Assembly: GCF_044005705.1 (NCBI RefSeq)
Contig: NZ_JBIPKE010000019.1
Span: forward strand, 186,001 to 250,000
Source: Marinoscillum luteum
GTDB lineage: Bacteria > Bacteroidota > Bacteroidia > Cytophagales > Cyclobacteriaceae
Reading direction: 5' to 3'
Length of the DNA stretch: 64,000 bases
Within the stretch, counting starts at the first letter, position 1; every line of letters begins with the position of its first letter. Under the pieces are notes generated by a model, which worked only from the letters and a program-made list of their open reading frames with translations, searched no databases and was not told where the DNA came from. Shown here in pieces: positions 26,411 to 35,353 of this stretch. Position numbers and translations under genes: made by a program.

Positions 26411-26892
26411 TCGGTCTGTTGTTGATAGGCCTGATCGGATGTAAAACTTCCTCTGTTCCCTCATCGTCAGAGGAAGTGTACAAAGAAGATCTGGCTTATC
26501 TGCGCCCTTCGCTCAGTGAAGAAATAGCTGAAGTACCCGAACCGGAAACACCCAAGCTCAATGCCACCTTGCCTACCGGGCATCTGAAAACCGAGCTGGA
26601 CAGTGTGAATCAAATCATTATCAGCAATAATCGCGCTCAGCGCTACGTGGATGGGTACACCATCCAGATATATACCGGAAACGACCGGGAAGCGGCTACG
26701 GAGGCTATGAACAAGGCTATGTCCATCGATCCGCAATTGGACCCGCAAATACAGTACTACCAGCCCAGTTACAAGGTAAAGGCCGGTCAATACATCAACA
26801 GGCTGGAAGCCCATGAAGTCTTCGAAAGACTCAAAGTCGAATTTCCCCTTGCATTGCTCATCCCAGAAAGAATCCGTGTAGACTATGACTGA
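26389..26892 (+). CDS. SPOR-domain-like lipoprotein
   Basis: 167 residues. The signal peptide ends in a lipobox (GLLLIGLIGC, C18), so the mature protein is lipid-anchored. A Pro/Glu-rich linker leads to a C-terminal domain of about 75 residues (YVDGYTIQIYTGNDREAATE, YYQPSYKVKAGQYINRLEAHEVFERLKVEFP) that fits the SPOR fold, which binds denuded peptidoglycan glycans. It overlaps secA upstream by 22 bases and the M20 gene downstream by 8. Confidence 0.78.
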   Translation: MHTHRVVIGLLLIGLIGCKTSSVPSSSEEVYKEDLAYLRPSLSEEIAEVPEPETPKLNATLPTGHLKTELDSVNQIIISNNRAQRYVDGYTIQIYTGNDREAATEAMNKAMSIDPQLDPQIQYYQPSYKVKAGQYINRLEAHEVFERLKVEFPLALLIPERIRVDYD

Positions 26893-28078
26893 GACCATTG
26901 CCAAAATCAAATCCCTTTCCGAAGCGTACTTTTCTGACATCCAGGCCATTCGGCATCACCTTCACAGTCATCCGGAGCTCTCTTTTCAGGAGTTTGAGAC
27001 TGCTGACTTTATAGAGGCAGAATTAAGGAAAATGGGTATTACGGACTTTGAACGCAAAGCCGAAACCGGTATCACCTTCATGCTGAAAGGGCGTGAAGAC
27101 AATGGCAAAGTGGTAGCGATGAGGGCGGACATAGACGCCCTGCCTATCATAGAGGCCAATGAAGTGTCTTACAAATCTCAAAATGAAGGAGTCATGCATG
27201 CCTGTGGACATGATGTTCACACTTCCTCCTTATTGGGAGCTGTTCGCATCCTGAAAGAACTGAAGGACCACTACAGTGGTACGGTCAAGGTAATCTTCCA
27301 ACCCGGAGAAGAAAAACTGCCCGGGGGAGCCTCTGTCCTGATCAAAGAGGGAATCCTGGAAAACCCAAAGCCCGACAGAATACTTGGACAGCATGTAATG
27401 CCGCTCATTCCTGCCGGTAAGGTAGGTTTCAGAAAGGGCATGTACATGGCCAGTGCTGACGAGATCTACTTCACCGTAACCGGAAAAGGCGGGCATGCAG
27501 CCATGCCGGAAAACACCGTAGACCCGGTACTTATCACCAGTCACATCATTGTGGCGCTCCAGCAGATTATCAGCAGAAACTGTAGCCCAAAAATCCCAAG
27601 TGTCCTTTCCTTCGGGAGGGTGGAAGCACTGGGCGCTACCAATGTGATCCCAAACGAAGTAAAGGTGGAAGGAACTTTCCGCACTTATGATGAGGAATGG
27701 AGAGCTGAGGCGCATGTGCGAATGAAAAGAATGGCTGAAGGTATCGCAGAATCTATGGGTGCCCAATGTGACTTTCAGGTCATGAAAGGCTACCCACACC
27801 TCAAGAATCACCCTGAGTATACTCAGGCCAACATAGAGGCTGCTAAAGCTTATATGGGGGATGAAAATGTGGAAGAGATTGATCTCTGGCTGGCAGGAGA
27901 AGACTTTGCTTTTTACTCACACCATGTAGATGCCTGCTTTTACCGGCTGGGTACCCGCAATGAAGCCAAAGGGATCACCTCAGGAGTACATACCCCCACG
28001 TTCGATATTGATGAATCCGCACTCAAAACAGGCATGGGCCTGTTTGCCTGGCTCACTATCGCTGAGCTGAATGCTTGA
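26885..28078 (+). CDS. M20 family N-acyl amino acid / hippurate-type amidohydrolase
   Basis: 397 residues. Metal ligands are visible in MHACGHDVHTSSLLGA, QPGEEKLPGG, GQHVMP and near the end SGVHTPTFDID; the dimerisation domain starts at AMPENTVDPVL. Such enzymes hydrolyse amide bonds of N-acylated amino acids or related compounds in a two-metal site. No signal peptide, so cytoplasmic. Exact substrate not predictable. Last gene of secA-SPOR-M20, convergent with the porin. Confidence 0.88.
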   Translation: MTETIAKIKSLSEAYFSDIQAIRHHLHSHPELSFQEFETADFIEAELRKMGITDFERKAETGITFMLKGREDNGKVVAMRADIDALPIIEANEVSYKSQNEGVMHACGHDVHTSSLLGAVRILKELKDHYSGTVKVIFQPGEEKLPGGASVLIKEGILENPKPDRILGQHVMPLIPAGKVGFRKGMYMASADEIYFTVTGKGGHAAMPENTVDPVLITSHIIVALQQIISRNCSPKIPSVLSFGRVEALGATNVIPNEVKVEGTFRTYDEEWRAEAHVRMKRMAEGIAESMGAQCDFQVMKGYPHLKNHPEYTQANIEAAKAYMGDENVEEIDLWLAGEDFAFYSHHVDACFYRLGTRNEAKGITSGVHTPTFDIDESALKTGMGLFAWLTIAELNA

Positions 28079-28090
28079 GTCCGGGGTACG

Positions 28091-29254
28091 CTAGAGTGCC
28101 AGCTCCATTTGAACCCTAAAGCGAATATAGTCATTGGTGGTATCCATGTAAGAAACGTCACTTTGAATCTTTAGGGAGTGGCCCACGATGTATTTAGAAA
28201 ATCCCAAAGTATACTCTTCTGCCGCGCCAATGGAAGAATTAACACCTATTGGCTCCACGGTGGTATATCTACCGGCGATCTCATAATTCGATTTAAACAC
28301 ATACCCTAAAGCCGTCACGAAACCCTTTCCATAACCAAATCCGGCCACCTCATCCGAGGAAGATCGATGAGCATATTCTGCGTTCCATGACAAACCCTGG
28401 TACTTGAATACCGCATCTACCAACCATGTAGAGAGATCTGAATAGATGAAATTATTGTCAGTATCCATCAAAAATGAGCCCAGGTTGCCGCGTGACCTTG
28501 GTGTATTTTTGTTGTAATCATAGGTCACTCCAATCGCCAGCTTTGGGCTTGGCTGTCTCTCTATATCCGCGCCTACGTAATCACCTTTTGACTTGAACAA
28601 GCCCATAGGCAAAACCTCAAAACGAGTGGTATACTGACGACCATTGTCCGGGTTATCCACGACTACACCTCTACCCTCACCCATTGATATGGCGAACGCC
28701 TCCCTGAATACCACACCAGAACCCTGAACCGCGCGCAGTTGCAACCCTATATCCCGGTCCAGGTTGAACCTTGAGTTGACCAAACTACGATCCACAAACT
28801 GCATATTTTGAGAAGATACCACACGCTCTCTGTTTCCTGGTAGCTTGGTTTGGCCTACCCATAACTCAACACCAGGCGTAAACTCCCACTTTACCACTGC
28901 GTCAAGGACGATATTAGCCGTGTGCCCTATTTCATCTACACCACCCGAACGAGTATCGCGATTGGAAATCCCTAACTCCATTTTGTATTTGATATTGGGT
29001 TTGAAGGCATAACCATCAAACTTCAGTCTGTATCTGCGGATCAGCAACTGCTCATTCCAATTCCCGCTTTCCAGATACTTTTCACCCTCATAGAGGGTTT
29101 GGAATCTCAAGCCCAGTTTTAAAGAAAAAGAAGAATCCTTAGCCTCTACCCTAATGCCCTTACCCCAACTGGCATCAATAGGGATCTGAGCCTGTACATA
29201 CTCCGAATAAAACAAACAAACCGAAAAAAATACAATCGTAAAAACACCGCGCAT
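28091..29254 (-). CDS. Porin O/P-type (phosphate-selective) outer-membrane porin
   Basis: 387 residues from the ATG at 29254; the TTG six codons upstream is less likely. A signal peptide (FTIVFFSVCLFYSEYVQAQ) precedes amphipathic beta strands typical of Porin_O_P (FSLKLGLRFQTLYEG, LIRRYRLKFDGYAF, KYKMELGISNRDT) ending in a C-terminal strand with aromatic/alternating residues (YIRFRVQMELAL). OprO/OprP relatives pass phosphate or polyphosphate. It is divergent from two Na/Pi cotransporter genes and shares with them a promoter region with 11-base-spaced repeats, so phosphate uptake is the likely role. Confidence 0.82.
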   Translation of the reverse strand: MRGVFTIVFFSVCLFYSEYVQAQIPIDASWGKGIRVEAKDSSFSLKLGLRFQTLYEGEKYLESGNWNEQLLIRRYRLKFDGYAFKPNIKYKMELGISNRDTRSGGVDEIGHTANIVLDAVVKWEFTPGVELWVGQTKLPGNRERVVSSQNMQFVDRSLVNSRFNLDRDIGLQLRAVQGSGVVFREAFAISMGEGRGVVVDNPDNGRQYTTRFEVLPMGLFKSKGDYVGADIERQPSPKLAIGVTYDYNKNTPRSRGNLGSFLMDTDNNFIYSDLSTWLVDAVFKYQGLSWNAEYAHRSSSDEVAGFGYGKGFVTALGYVFKSNYEIAGRYTTVEPIGVNSSIGAAEEYTLGFSKYIVGHSLKIQSDVSYMDTTNDYIRFRVQMELAL

Positions 29255-29278
29255 ACTATACTTCTCTTTCAAATCAGG

Positions 29279-29286
29279 TAAAAATA
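29279..29286 (-). promoter_or_regulatory. Candidate porin -7 element
   Basis: TATTTTTA on the minus strand matches TAnnTTTG at seven of eight positions, 25 bases before the porin start. The GTTAAAT repeat at 29307 falls at its -33. Confidence 0.4.
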
Positions 29287-29306
29287 ATTGGCAATATTAA
29301 AAAATC

Positions 29307-29357
29307 GTTAAATCAAACTTACCAAGAACATCCCGATAAGTTAATATTTGGTTAACA
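29307..29357 (+). promoter_or_regulatory. Pho-box-like direct repeats in a divergent promoter region
   Basis: Seven-base repeats spaced by four bases: GTTAATA-tttg-GTTAACA at 29340-29357 and GTTAAAT-caaa-CTTACCA at 29307-29324. The two pairs are offset by exactly 33 bases, three repeats of 11. The 7+4 layout is that of the enterobacterial Pho box, though the base sequence differs. One pair overlaps the -33 region of each divergent promoter. Confidence 0.45.
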
Positions 29358-29366
29358 TAGGAGTTG

Positions 29367-29374
29367 TACTTTTG
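29367..29374 (+). promoter_or_regulatory. -7 element of the Na/Pi cotransporter operon
   Basis: TACTTTTG, perfect TAnnTTTG, with TTTG 16 bases upstream (29347-29350) as -33, and about 30 bases before the ATG at 29404. Confidence 0.65.
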
Positions 29375-29403
29375 CAGTGTTTTTTACCCCAAACACAAAA
29401 ACT

Positions 29404-31128
29404 ATGGAATTCGGATTAATGGATGGACTGAACCTCTTGGGTTCCCTTGCCTTTTTTATCTACGGCATGAAGATCATGAGTGAAGCCATCCAAAGAGTGG
29501 CTGGCTCCAAAATGCGTCAAATTTTGAACTCGATGACGTCCAATCGCTTTAAAGGCGTCCTCACTGGCTTTCTCATCACCGGATTGGTGCAATCCTCCTC
29601 TGCCACCACAGTGCTGGTGGTCAGTTTTGTAAATGCCGGGTTACTTTCACTGGTAGAGTCTATCGGTGTGATCATGGGCGCCAATATCGGAACCACCGTT
29701 ACTGCCTGGCTCATTTCCATTGTGGGTTTCAAGGTGAAAATCTCAGCCTACGCCCTGGTGATTATCGGTTTGGCCTTCCCGTTGCTCTTTTTCAGCAAAG
29801 ACCGAATCAAATCGTGGGGCGAAGTTTTCATTGGTTTTTCGCTGCTCTTCCTGGGACTGGCCTATCTCAAAGATGCTGTTCCGGATTTGAAATCAAACCC
29901 AGAAATTCTGGCTTTTCTCAGTCAGTATTCTGATCTGGGATTTCTCTCTATCATTTTATTTGTAGGAATAGGTACGCTACTGACTGTCATCGTTCAGTCT
30001 TCCAGTGCTGCCATGGCACTCACCCTGGTGATGGCCAACAATGGCTGGATTCCGCTGGAACTTGCAGCAGCCATGGTATTAGGTGAAAACATCGGGACAA
30101 CCATCACCGCTAACCTGGCAGCCATTGTAGGAAATGTACACGCCAAGCGAGCCGCATTTGCTCATTTTATTTTCAACGTCTTCGGAGTTACCTGGATCAT
30201 CCTCGTGATGGGACCATTTTTGGGACTCATATCCAGCTACATGCTTTATCAGACCGGTCTTTCTCCAGAGACCAATCCAGAGTCAGTGCCTATCGCACTC
30301 TCACTTTTCCATACCTGTTTCAACGTATTAAATACTATTTTCCTGTTGGGATTTGTGAAGAGCATTGCAAAAATCTGTACCCGAGTGATTAAGCCAAAAG
30401 GAGATGATGCAGACGAGTTCCGATTGGAGTACATCGGCACAGGGCTGCTCAATACGGCGGAGCTTTCACTGGAAGAAGCACAAAAAGAGACCGTAGCCTT
30501 CGGTAAAGTCATTGTGAAAATGTCGAATACCGCGAAGGATTTGCTCTCTGAGCCAAAAGAGAAAAAGCAGAAAAAGCTCATCAAAAAGATGAGAAAATTC
30601 GAAGAAATCACCGACCAGTTGGAAGAAGAGATTTCAAAATACCTGGCCCGTGTATCTGACGGAAGTCTGAGTTCTGCCACCTCTACCAGAGTGGTGAGCC
30701 TCCTGAGTATCATCAACGACATGGAAAGAATAGGCGATGTGTTCTTCCAGATGTCCAAGGATTTCGAAAACAAGCAAAATGACAAAGTTGGTTTTACTAA
30801 AAAGCAAAAAGCCAATCTCTTTGAAATGTTTGCCCTGGTGGATGAGGCGATACACAATATGGTTGCCAACCTCAGCAGTAACTACTCACACGTCACACTT
30901 GATAAAGCCCTGGAGCTGGAGCTTGCTATCGATAGTTTTAGGAATAAACTCAGAAAAGAGCATATCCATCAAATGGAAAGTAAAAAGTATGACATCCAGG
31001 TAGGCGCCCTATATAAGGACCTCTTCCAGTCTATGGAGAAGGTGGGTGATCACGTCATCAACGTATCTGAGGCCATTACAGGAGAGTCTGAACGCAGCTT
31101 AAAAAGGCAGGAAGAATTTGTCAACTAA
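29404..31128 (+). CDS. Na/Pi cotransporter family protein with PhoU-like domain
   Basis: 574 residues from the ATG at 29404. The N-terminal 320 residues hold the inverted PNaS repeats with the hallmark QSSSATT (GLVQSSSATTVLVVSF) and QSSSAAM (VIVQSSSAAMALTLVM), each followed by GANIGTT or GENIGTT. The C-terminal 200 residues are a helical PhoU-like bundle (ITDQLEEEISKYLARVSDG, MERIGDVFFQMSKDFE, MEKVGDHVINVSEAI). It imports phosphate with sodium. The next gene is a second PNaS protein 43 bases on. Confidence 0.92.
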   Translation: MEFGLMDGLNLLGSLAFFIYGMKIMSEAIQRVAGSKMRQILNSMTSNRFKGVLTGFLITGLVQSSSATTVLVVSFVNAGLLSLVESIGVIMGANIGTTVTAWLISIVGFKVKISAYALVIIGLAFPLLFFSKDRIKSWGEVFIGFSLLFLGLAYLKDAVPDLKSNPEILAFLSQYSDLGFLSIILFVGIGTLLTVIVQSSSAAMALTLVMANNGWIPLELAAAMVLGENIGTTITANLAAIVGNVHAKRAAFAHFIFNVFGVTWIILVMGPFLGLISSYMLYQTGLSPETNPESVPIALSLFHTCFNVLNTIFLLGFVKSIAKICTRVIKPKGDDADEFRLEYIGTGLLNTAELSLEEAQKETVAFGKVIVKMSNTAKDLLSEPKEKKQKKLIKKMRKFEEITDQLEEEISKYLARVSDGSLSSATSTRVVSLLSIINDMERIGDVFFQMSKDFENKQNDKVGFTKKQKANLFEMFALVDEAIHNMVANLSSNYSHVTLDKALELELAIDSFRNKLRKEHIHQMESKKYDIQVGALYKDLFQSMEKVGDHVINVSEAITGESERSLKRQEEFVN

Positions 31129-31171
31129 GTTCTATAATCTTTCTAAAAGCACACCATATCGTCCTCAGGAC

Positions 31172-32320
31172 ATGAAGACCTCCCAATCAATGAAGGGGAT
31201 CACCGGTATATTACTGGCCATTTTCGGATTTTTCGTTTCCATTCACCTGCTGGGGCTTAGCTTTCAGGTGATTGGAAACGGCTTTTCGGAGTTCTTCGAC
31301 ATGGCCTTTGCCAATCCTGCCATTGGCTTGTTCATAGGCTTGCTGGGTACGGCTATCCTCCAAAGTAGCTCCACCACCACATCCATGGCAGTGGCAGCAG
31401 TGGCAGCAGGCTCCGTGTCCCTGGAGAATGCCATACCCGTGGTAATGGGCGCCAACATAGGCACCACACTCACCAGCACCATCGTCTCCATGAGCTATAT
31501 GACCAAGACTGCCGAATTCAGAAAGGCGGTTTCGGCGGGTACAGTACACGATATATTCAATGTGCTCACCTGTGTCCTCCTCTTTCCGCTGGAGCTCCGC
31601 TATGGGCTTCTAAGCAGGCTCAGCACAGGCATTGCCTCTATGGTTCACACCCCCACGGCGGTGGACACGCTCCCGAGTAAATTATCCATTTATCACTGGC
31701 TCGACCTTGGAGGCAATCTCTTGATCAATTGGTTTGGCCCCTTTGTACTGTTGATTGCGTCCGTGGTACTGCTGTTTTATATCGTCAAGAAAATTTCGAA
31801 TATCCTTTACGATAAGCTCATTGGCAATGCCCAAAGTAAGTTTGAGTCTATTGCCTTTCAAAACACTTTCAAATCGTTTGGGTGGGGATTTCTGCTCACC
31901 TCCGTGATACAAAGCAGCTCACTCACTACTTCGCTCATTGTGCCACTGGCTGCCACCGGCAAAGTGAAGCTGAAGCGAGCCTTTCAGTTCATCATGGGAG
32001 CCAACCTGGGCACCACCATCACCGCCCTGCTAGCTGCCCTATTCAAAAGTGAAGCAGCCATCAGCTTAGCCATCGCTCATTTTCTGTTCAATAGTATCGG
32101 GGTGCTGATATTTCTGACTATTCCACTTTTCAGCAGGATCCCGCTCTATTTGTCGGACAAGCTGGGTGCTATCTCCCTCAAATATAAGGTGACGGCATTT
32201 GCGTATATTCTGGTTGTCTTTTTCCTGCTTCCGTTTACGCTCATTTATTTTAGTAAAAGCAGAAACATGGCGGCTTACGAGCATAAGGTGCCGACCATAG
32301 AACTCACCTCAAATAAATAG
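31172..32320 (+). CDS. Second Na/Pi cotransporter family protein, no PhoU domain
   Basis: 382 residues from the ATG at 31172; a TTG at 31118 inside the previous gene is rejected. It has the two PNaS repeats with QSSSTTTS (TAILQSSSTTTSMAV) and QSSSLTTS (SVIQSSSLTTSLIV), each followed by GANIGTT or GANLGTT, and eight or more membrane helices, then stops after a short polar tail. Paired PNaS genes, one with and one without a PhoU domain, suggest either a heteromeric transporter or two affinities. Confidence 0.9.
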   Translation: MKTSQSMKGITGILLAIFGFFVSIHLLGLSFQVIGNGFSEFFDMAFANPAIGLFIGLLGTAILQSSSTTTSMAVAAVAAGSVSLENAIPVVMGANIGTTLTSTIVSMSYMTKTAEFRKAVSAGTVHDIFNVLTCVLLFPLELRYGLLSRLSTGIASMVHTPTAVDTLPSKLSIYHWLDLGGNLLINWFGPFVLLIASVVLLFYIVKKISNILYDKLIGNAQSKFESIAFQNTFKSFGWGFLLTSVIQSSSLTTSLIVPLAATGKVKLKRAFQFIMGANLGTTITALLAALFKSEAAISLAIAHFLFNSIGVLIFLTIPLFSRIPLYLSDKLGAISLKYKVTAFAYILVVFFLLPFTLIYFSKSRNMAAYEHKVPTIELTSNK

Positions 32321-32352
32321 TTCTTTAAACATTTAGGTGTAAAGCGATATTA

Positions 32353-32360
32353 TATATTTG
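32353..32360 (+). promoter_or_regulatory. -7 element of the holin-like gene
   Basis: TATATTTG, perfect TAnnTTTG, 28 bases before the ATG at 32388. Confidence 0.5.
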
Positions 32361-32387
32361 TCTTACGCATCCAAAATCACCTACGAC

Positions 32388-32741
32388 ATGTCTGTAATCA
32401 ATAAGCTGGTGGATAAATTGTCTGAGTATATCCGGCTCAAGGGAGAAAAGCTGAAGCTGGAAATCATCGCTCAGGTGGCCAAGCTGTTAGCACATTTTGT
32501 GGCCTTTCTTACCATAGCTATCATCGGACTATTCCTGTTAGTTTTTCTTTCCATGGCCCTCAGCGCCTATCTCAATATGATTCTGGACAGCCCACACCTT
32601 GGCTATCTGATCGTGGCAGGTTTTTACCTGGTCATGTTGCTGATCATTTTCTTCCTGCTCAGGTCCAACAATATTCAGAAATGGCTGGAAGCCCTATTTG
32701 TCAATTTGAGTGAAACCATCGCCGAACAAAATGAAGAATAA
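32388..32741 (+). CDS. Phage-holin-family (Holin-X/DUF1469-like) membrane protein
   Basis: 117 residues from the ATG at 32388; a TTG at 32358 falls within the promoter. An amphipathic N-terminus (VDKLSEYIRLKGEKLKLEIIAQVAKLL) precedes two membrane helices (FVAFLTIAIIGLFLLVFLSM; YLIVAGFYLVMLLIIFFLL). This is the pattern of the Holin-X superfamily, which in chromosomes is usually not a lysis gene but an envelope protein of unknown role. It overlaps the next gene by 11 bases. Confidence 0.7.
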   Translation: MSVINKLVDKLSEYIRLKGEKLKLEIIAQVAKLLAHFVAFLTIAIIGLFLLVFLSMALSAYLNMILDSPHLGYLIVAGFYLVMLLIIFFLLRSNNIQKWLEALFVNLSETIAEQNEE

Positions 32742-33132
32742 ACGATCCGGAATCTGGATGAAGAAAAAATCATCGCTGGAAGCCAAAGAATCACGGCTAA
32801 AGGATGAGTTGGAGGAAGCTTCCGAAAACTTTGAATCACAGGTGAAGAAGGTAGTGATCATCTCCTTAATCTCCGGTGGTGTAGTACTTGCCGGATACAC
32901 CCTGTTCAGGGCCCTTACTAAAGAGGAAAAACCAGCTGCCCCTCCGATACCAGCCAAAAAAGCTGTGGCCAAACCTCAACAGATCAAGGTAGACCAAGGG
33001 TTTAGTGTGAAAAAGCTGTTGATGGAAAAAGTCACTCTGGCTGCCATACAATTTGTAGGCACCCAACTGGCGATGATACTCTCTAAAAAAATGGGAGGTG
33101 AAACCGAAGTGAAAAAAAATTCTAAACGTTAA
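32731..33132 (+). CDS. Small membrane-anchored hypothetical protein
   Basis: 133 residues from the ATG at 32731. A charged helical start (SSLEAKESRLKDELEEASENFESQ), one membrane helix (VVIISLISGGVVLAGYTLF), a Pro/Lys linker and a second hydrophobic stretch (TLAAIQFVGTQLAMIL). Unknown family; co-translated with the holin-like protein, as is common for such pairs. The 3' end overlaps the convergent AraC gene by 11 bases. Confidence 0.6.
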   Translation: MKNKRSGIWMKKKSSLEAKESRLKDELEEASENFESQVKKVVIISLISGGVVLAGYTLFRALTKEEKPAAPPIPAKKAVAKPQQIKVDQGFSVKKLLMEKVTLAAIQFVGTQLAMILSKKMGGETEVKKNSKR

Positions 33133-34039
33133 TCAGAGATTCTCTTCTTCTCATCTTACCGGCAGGTATGCCAAACATCATTTTGAAGCGGCGACAAAAA
33201 TAGGCAGTGTCTTTATAACCCACTTCCTTACCGATCTCCCTGATACTCATTTTAGAGGTACGGAGCAGGTTCACGGCCTCCTCCATCCGTTGGTACTCTA
33301 TGTAGTCCTGTGGATTGATGCCAGTTAGCATTTTAAAATACTGACCTACATAATCTTCAGACACATTGGCCACATTGGCCAGTACCTTATTGGAAAGATC
33401 CTCTCCAAGGTTTTCTTTGATGAAGGTAAAAATATCGATGAGACGCGGATCCTTGAAGTAAGTACTGTTGGTGGCAAACTGCTCCACGAAGAGTCCCTGC
33501 TTCAGAATGTAGCGAATCAGCTCCACTACCAACTGCTCGGTCATCACCTTCACTATCCGGCCTTTGCCGGGTGAGTTGGAGGTTACCTCGGCGTTGATCC
33601 CTTTGATGAGCGACCTGATCTTGCCTGAGTCTACAATTTTGAAGGGGGGTATATCCAGAGAGGCAAAGAAGTTAACCGAATCAAATGCTTTGGCCTCAAA
33701 TGACACATAGCTATAACTGTCAGATGCCTCCGCTTTGTCTATGTAGCTTTGGAAATAAAGCTCCTTATTGTTCAAAAAATCGTCTTTTGAAAGGCTAATG
33801 GGGTTATTGATGCCATAAGAAACAGTCACCTGCCGGCCTCCGGGTACAAAAAATACTTCGCCCTCTCCGCAAACCTCTTTTTCCTTCCCAAATCTGAGAT
33901 GACCGGTGTTTACCAATACCAATGAGTTCTCTATGTCATAGTTATTCTCAATGGTCACTGGCTTCAAAATATTAATATTCTTAGCTTTAATAAAGCGAAC
34001 CCCCAGTGATTCTATAATCTTATTGTAGTCTTCCACCAA
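33122..34039 (-). CDS. AraC family transcriptional regulator
   Basis: 305 residues. The C-terminal 100 residues carry two HTH motifs of the AraC type (LSNKVLANVANVSEDYVGQYFKMLTGINP and MSIREIGKEVGYKDTAYFCRRFKMMFGIPAGKMRR). The N-terminal 190 residues look like a cupin-type sensing domain (LVLVNTGHLRFGKE, GEGEVFFVPGGRQVTV). There is no ATG near the start: an in-frame TAA two codons upstream limits it to TTG at 34039 or GTG at 34036. No target gene is evident next to it. Confidence 0.85.
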   Translation of the reverse strand: MVEDYNKIIESLGVRFIKAKNINILKPVTIENNYDIENSLVLVNTGHLRFGKEKEVCGEGEVFFVPGGRQVTVSYGINNPISLSKDDFLNNKELYFQSYIDKAEASDSYSYVSFEAKAFDSVNFFASLDIPPFKIVDSGKIRSLIKGINAEVTSNSPGKGRIVKVMTEQLVVELIRYILKQGLFVEQFATNSTYFKDPRLIDIFTFIKENLGEDLSNKVLANVANVSEDYVGQYFKMLTGINPQDYIEYQRMEEAVNLLRTSKMSIREIGKEVGYKDTAYFCRRFKMMFGIPAGKMRRRESLINV

Positions 34040-34127
34040 TCTTTATAATATAATTAAATGCGGATAATAGACGTTTATTATCTCAAATAATTGTATAAAT
34101 CTAATATTAAAAATTGGAATAAGCCAA

Positions 34128-34153
34128 ATTCCCGGTGAGGAACCACCGGGAAT
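34128..34153 (-). terminator. Hairpin after the acyl-CoA dehydrogenase gene
   Basis: ATTCCCGGTG, six-base loop, CACCGGGAAT: perfect 10-pair stem starting 10 bases after the stop codon. The following U content is low, so it may act as a weak terminator or as 3'-end protection. Confidence 0.55.
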
Positions 34154-34162
34154 CAAATTATA

Positions 34163-35302
34163 TTATTTCAATACATTTCTGGAAATGACAATTTTTTGAA
34201 TTTCTGAGGTGCCTTCATAGATCTGCGTGATTTTGGCATCCCGCATGAAACGCTCCACATGATACTCCTTCACAAAGCCATACCCACCGTGTATTTGCAC
34301 AGCTTCCACAGCATTCTCCATGGCTACCTGAGAGGCATATAACTTGGCCATGGCACTGGCCTGAGAATAGTCTTCTTTTCGGTCTTTCAGCATGGCAGCT
34401 TTCAGGCAGAGCAGACGAGCTGCCTCTACTTTTGTGGCCATGTCTGCTATTTTGAACTGGATGGCCTGGTGCTGCGCGATCTCTTTACCAAAGGCCTTTC
34501 GCTCCTTGGCATAGGCAATGGATCGCTCCAGAGAGCCCGCTGCTATGCCCAGGGCCTGAGAGGCAATCCCTATCCGGCCTCCATTGAGCGACTTCATGGC
34601 CAGGGTAAAGCCAAAGCCATCCTCACCAATCCTATTTTCTTTTGGCACCTTCACATCCGTAAACATGAGTGAGTGCGTATCTGAGCCCCTGATGCCCAGT
34701 TTATCTTCTTTTTTGCCCACCACAAAGCCTTCATAATCCCGCTCCACAATCAGGCAATTGATCCCTTTGTGCTTCTTCTCAGGATCAGTCTGGGCCATCA
34801 CCAGATAGACTGAAGCCGAATTGCCATTGGTAATCCAGTTTTTAGTCCCATTCAGCAGGTAGTGATCTCCCTTATCTTCAGCGGTCGTTCGCTGCGAAGT
34901 GGCATCTGATCCGGCCTCTGGTTCCGATAGACAAAATGCTCCGATCTGCTGCCCGCTGGCCAGCTTGGGCAGGTACTTCTGTTTTTGCTCTTCTGACCCA
35001 AAATGCTCCAGCCCCCAGCACACCAGGCTGTTATTCACTGACATCACCACGGATGCCGAAGCATCCACCTTGGAGATCTCCTCCATGGCCAGCACATAGG
35101 ACACGGTGTCCATACCGCCACCGCCATACTTTGGGTCCACCATCATCCCCATGAATCCCAACTCACCCATCATCTTGATCTGCTCTGCCGGAAACTGCTG
35201 GGCATTGTCCCGTTCTATGACGCCTGGCAAAAGTTCTTTCTCTGCAAAATCTCTGGCAGCCGCCCGAACTGCTAGTTGCTCTTCAGTTAGGTTAAAATTC
35301 AT
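34163..35302 (-). CDS. Acyl-CoA dehydrogenase
   Basis: 379 residues. An FAD enzyme of fatty-acid beta-oxidation that makes trans-2-enoyl-CoA. Seen: FCLSEPEAGSDATSQRTTA and NGTKNWITNG (FAD and substrate site), GSDTHSLMFTDVKVP, ERKAFGKEIAQHQAIQFKIADM, and IHGGYGFVKEYHVERFMRDAKITQIYEGTSEIQ, where the Glu of IYEGTSE is the catalytic base of short/medium-chain types. Preceded by a promoter overlapped by an 18-base palindrome, suggesting a dedicated acyl-CoA-responsive regulator. Confidence 0.95.
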   Translation of the reverse strand: MNFNLTEEQLAVRAAARDFAEKELLPGVIERDNAQQFPAEQIKMMGELGFMGMMVDPKYGGGGMDTVSYVLAMEEISKVDASASVVMSVNNSLVCWGLEHFGSEEQKQKYLPKLASGQQIGAFCLSEPEAGSDATSQRTTAEDKGDHYLLNGTKNWITNGNSASVYLVMAQTDPEKKHKGINCLIVERDYEGFVVGKKEDKLGIRGSDTHSLMFTDVKVPKENRIGEDGFGFTLAMKSLNGGRIGIASQALGIAAGSLERSIAYAKERKAFGKEIAQHQAIQFKIADMATKVEAARLLCLKAAMLKDRKEDYSQASAMAKLYASQVAMENAVEAVQIHGGYGFVKEYHVERFMRDAKITQIYEGTSEIQKIVISRNVLK

Positions 35303-35353
35303 GGTCTGTTGTTTTTTAAGTATTTGAGGTTAATGTTGTTTCTATAGGTTCGA

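Noticed and set aside
31118..31171. Upstream TTG start of the second Na/Pi cotransporter
   Set aside because: It lies in the end of the previous gene and the added residues are polar and unlike the family; ATG at 31172 is preferred.
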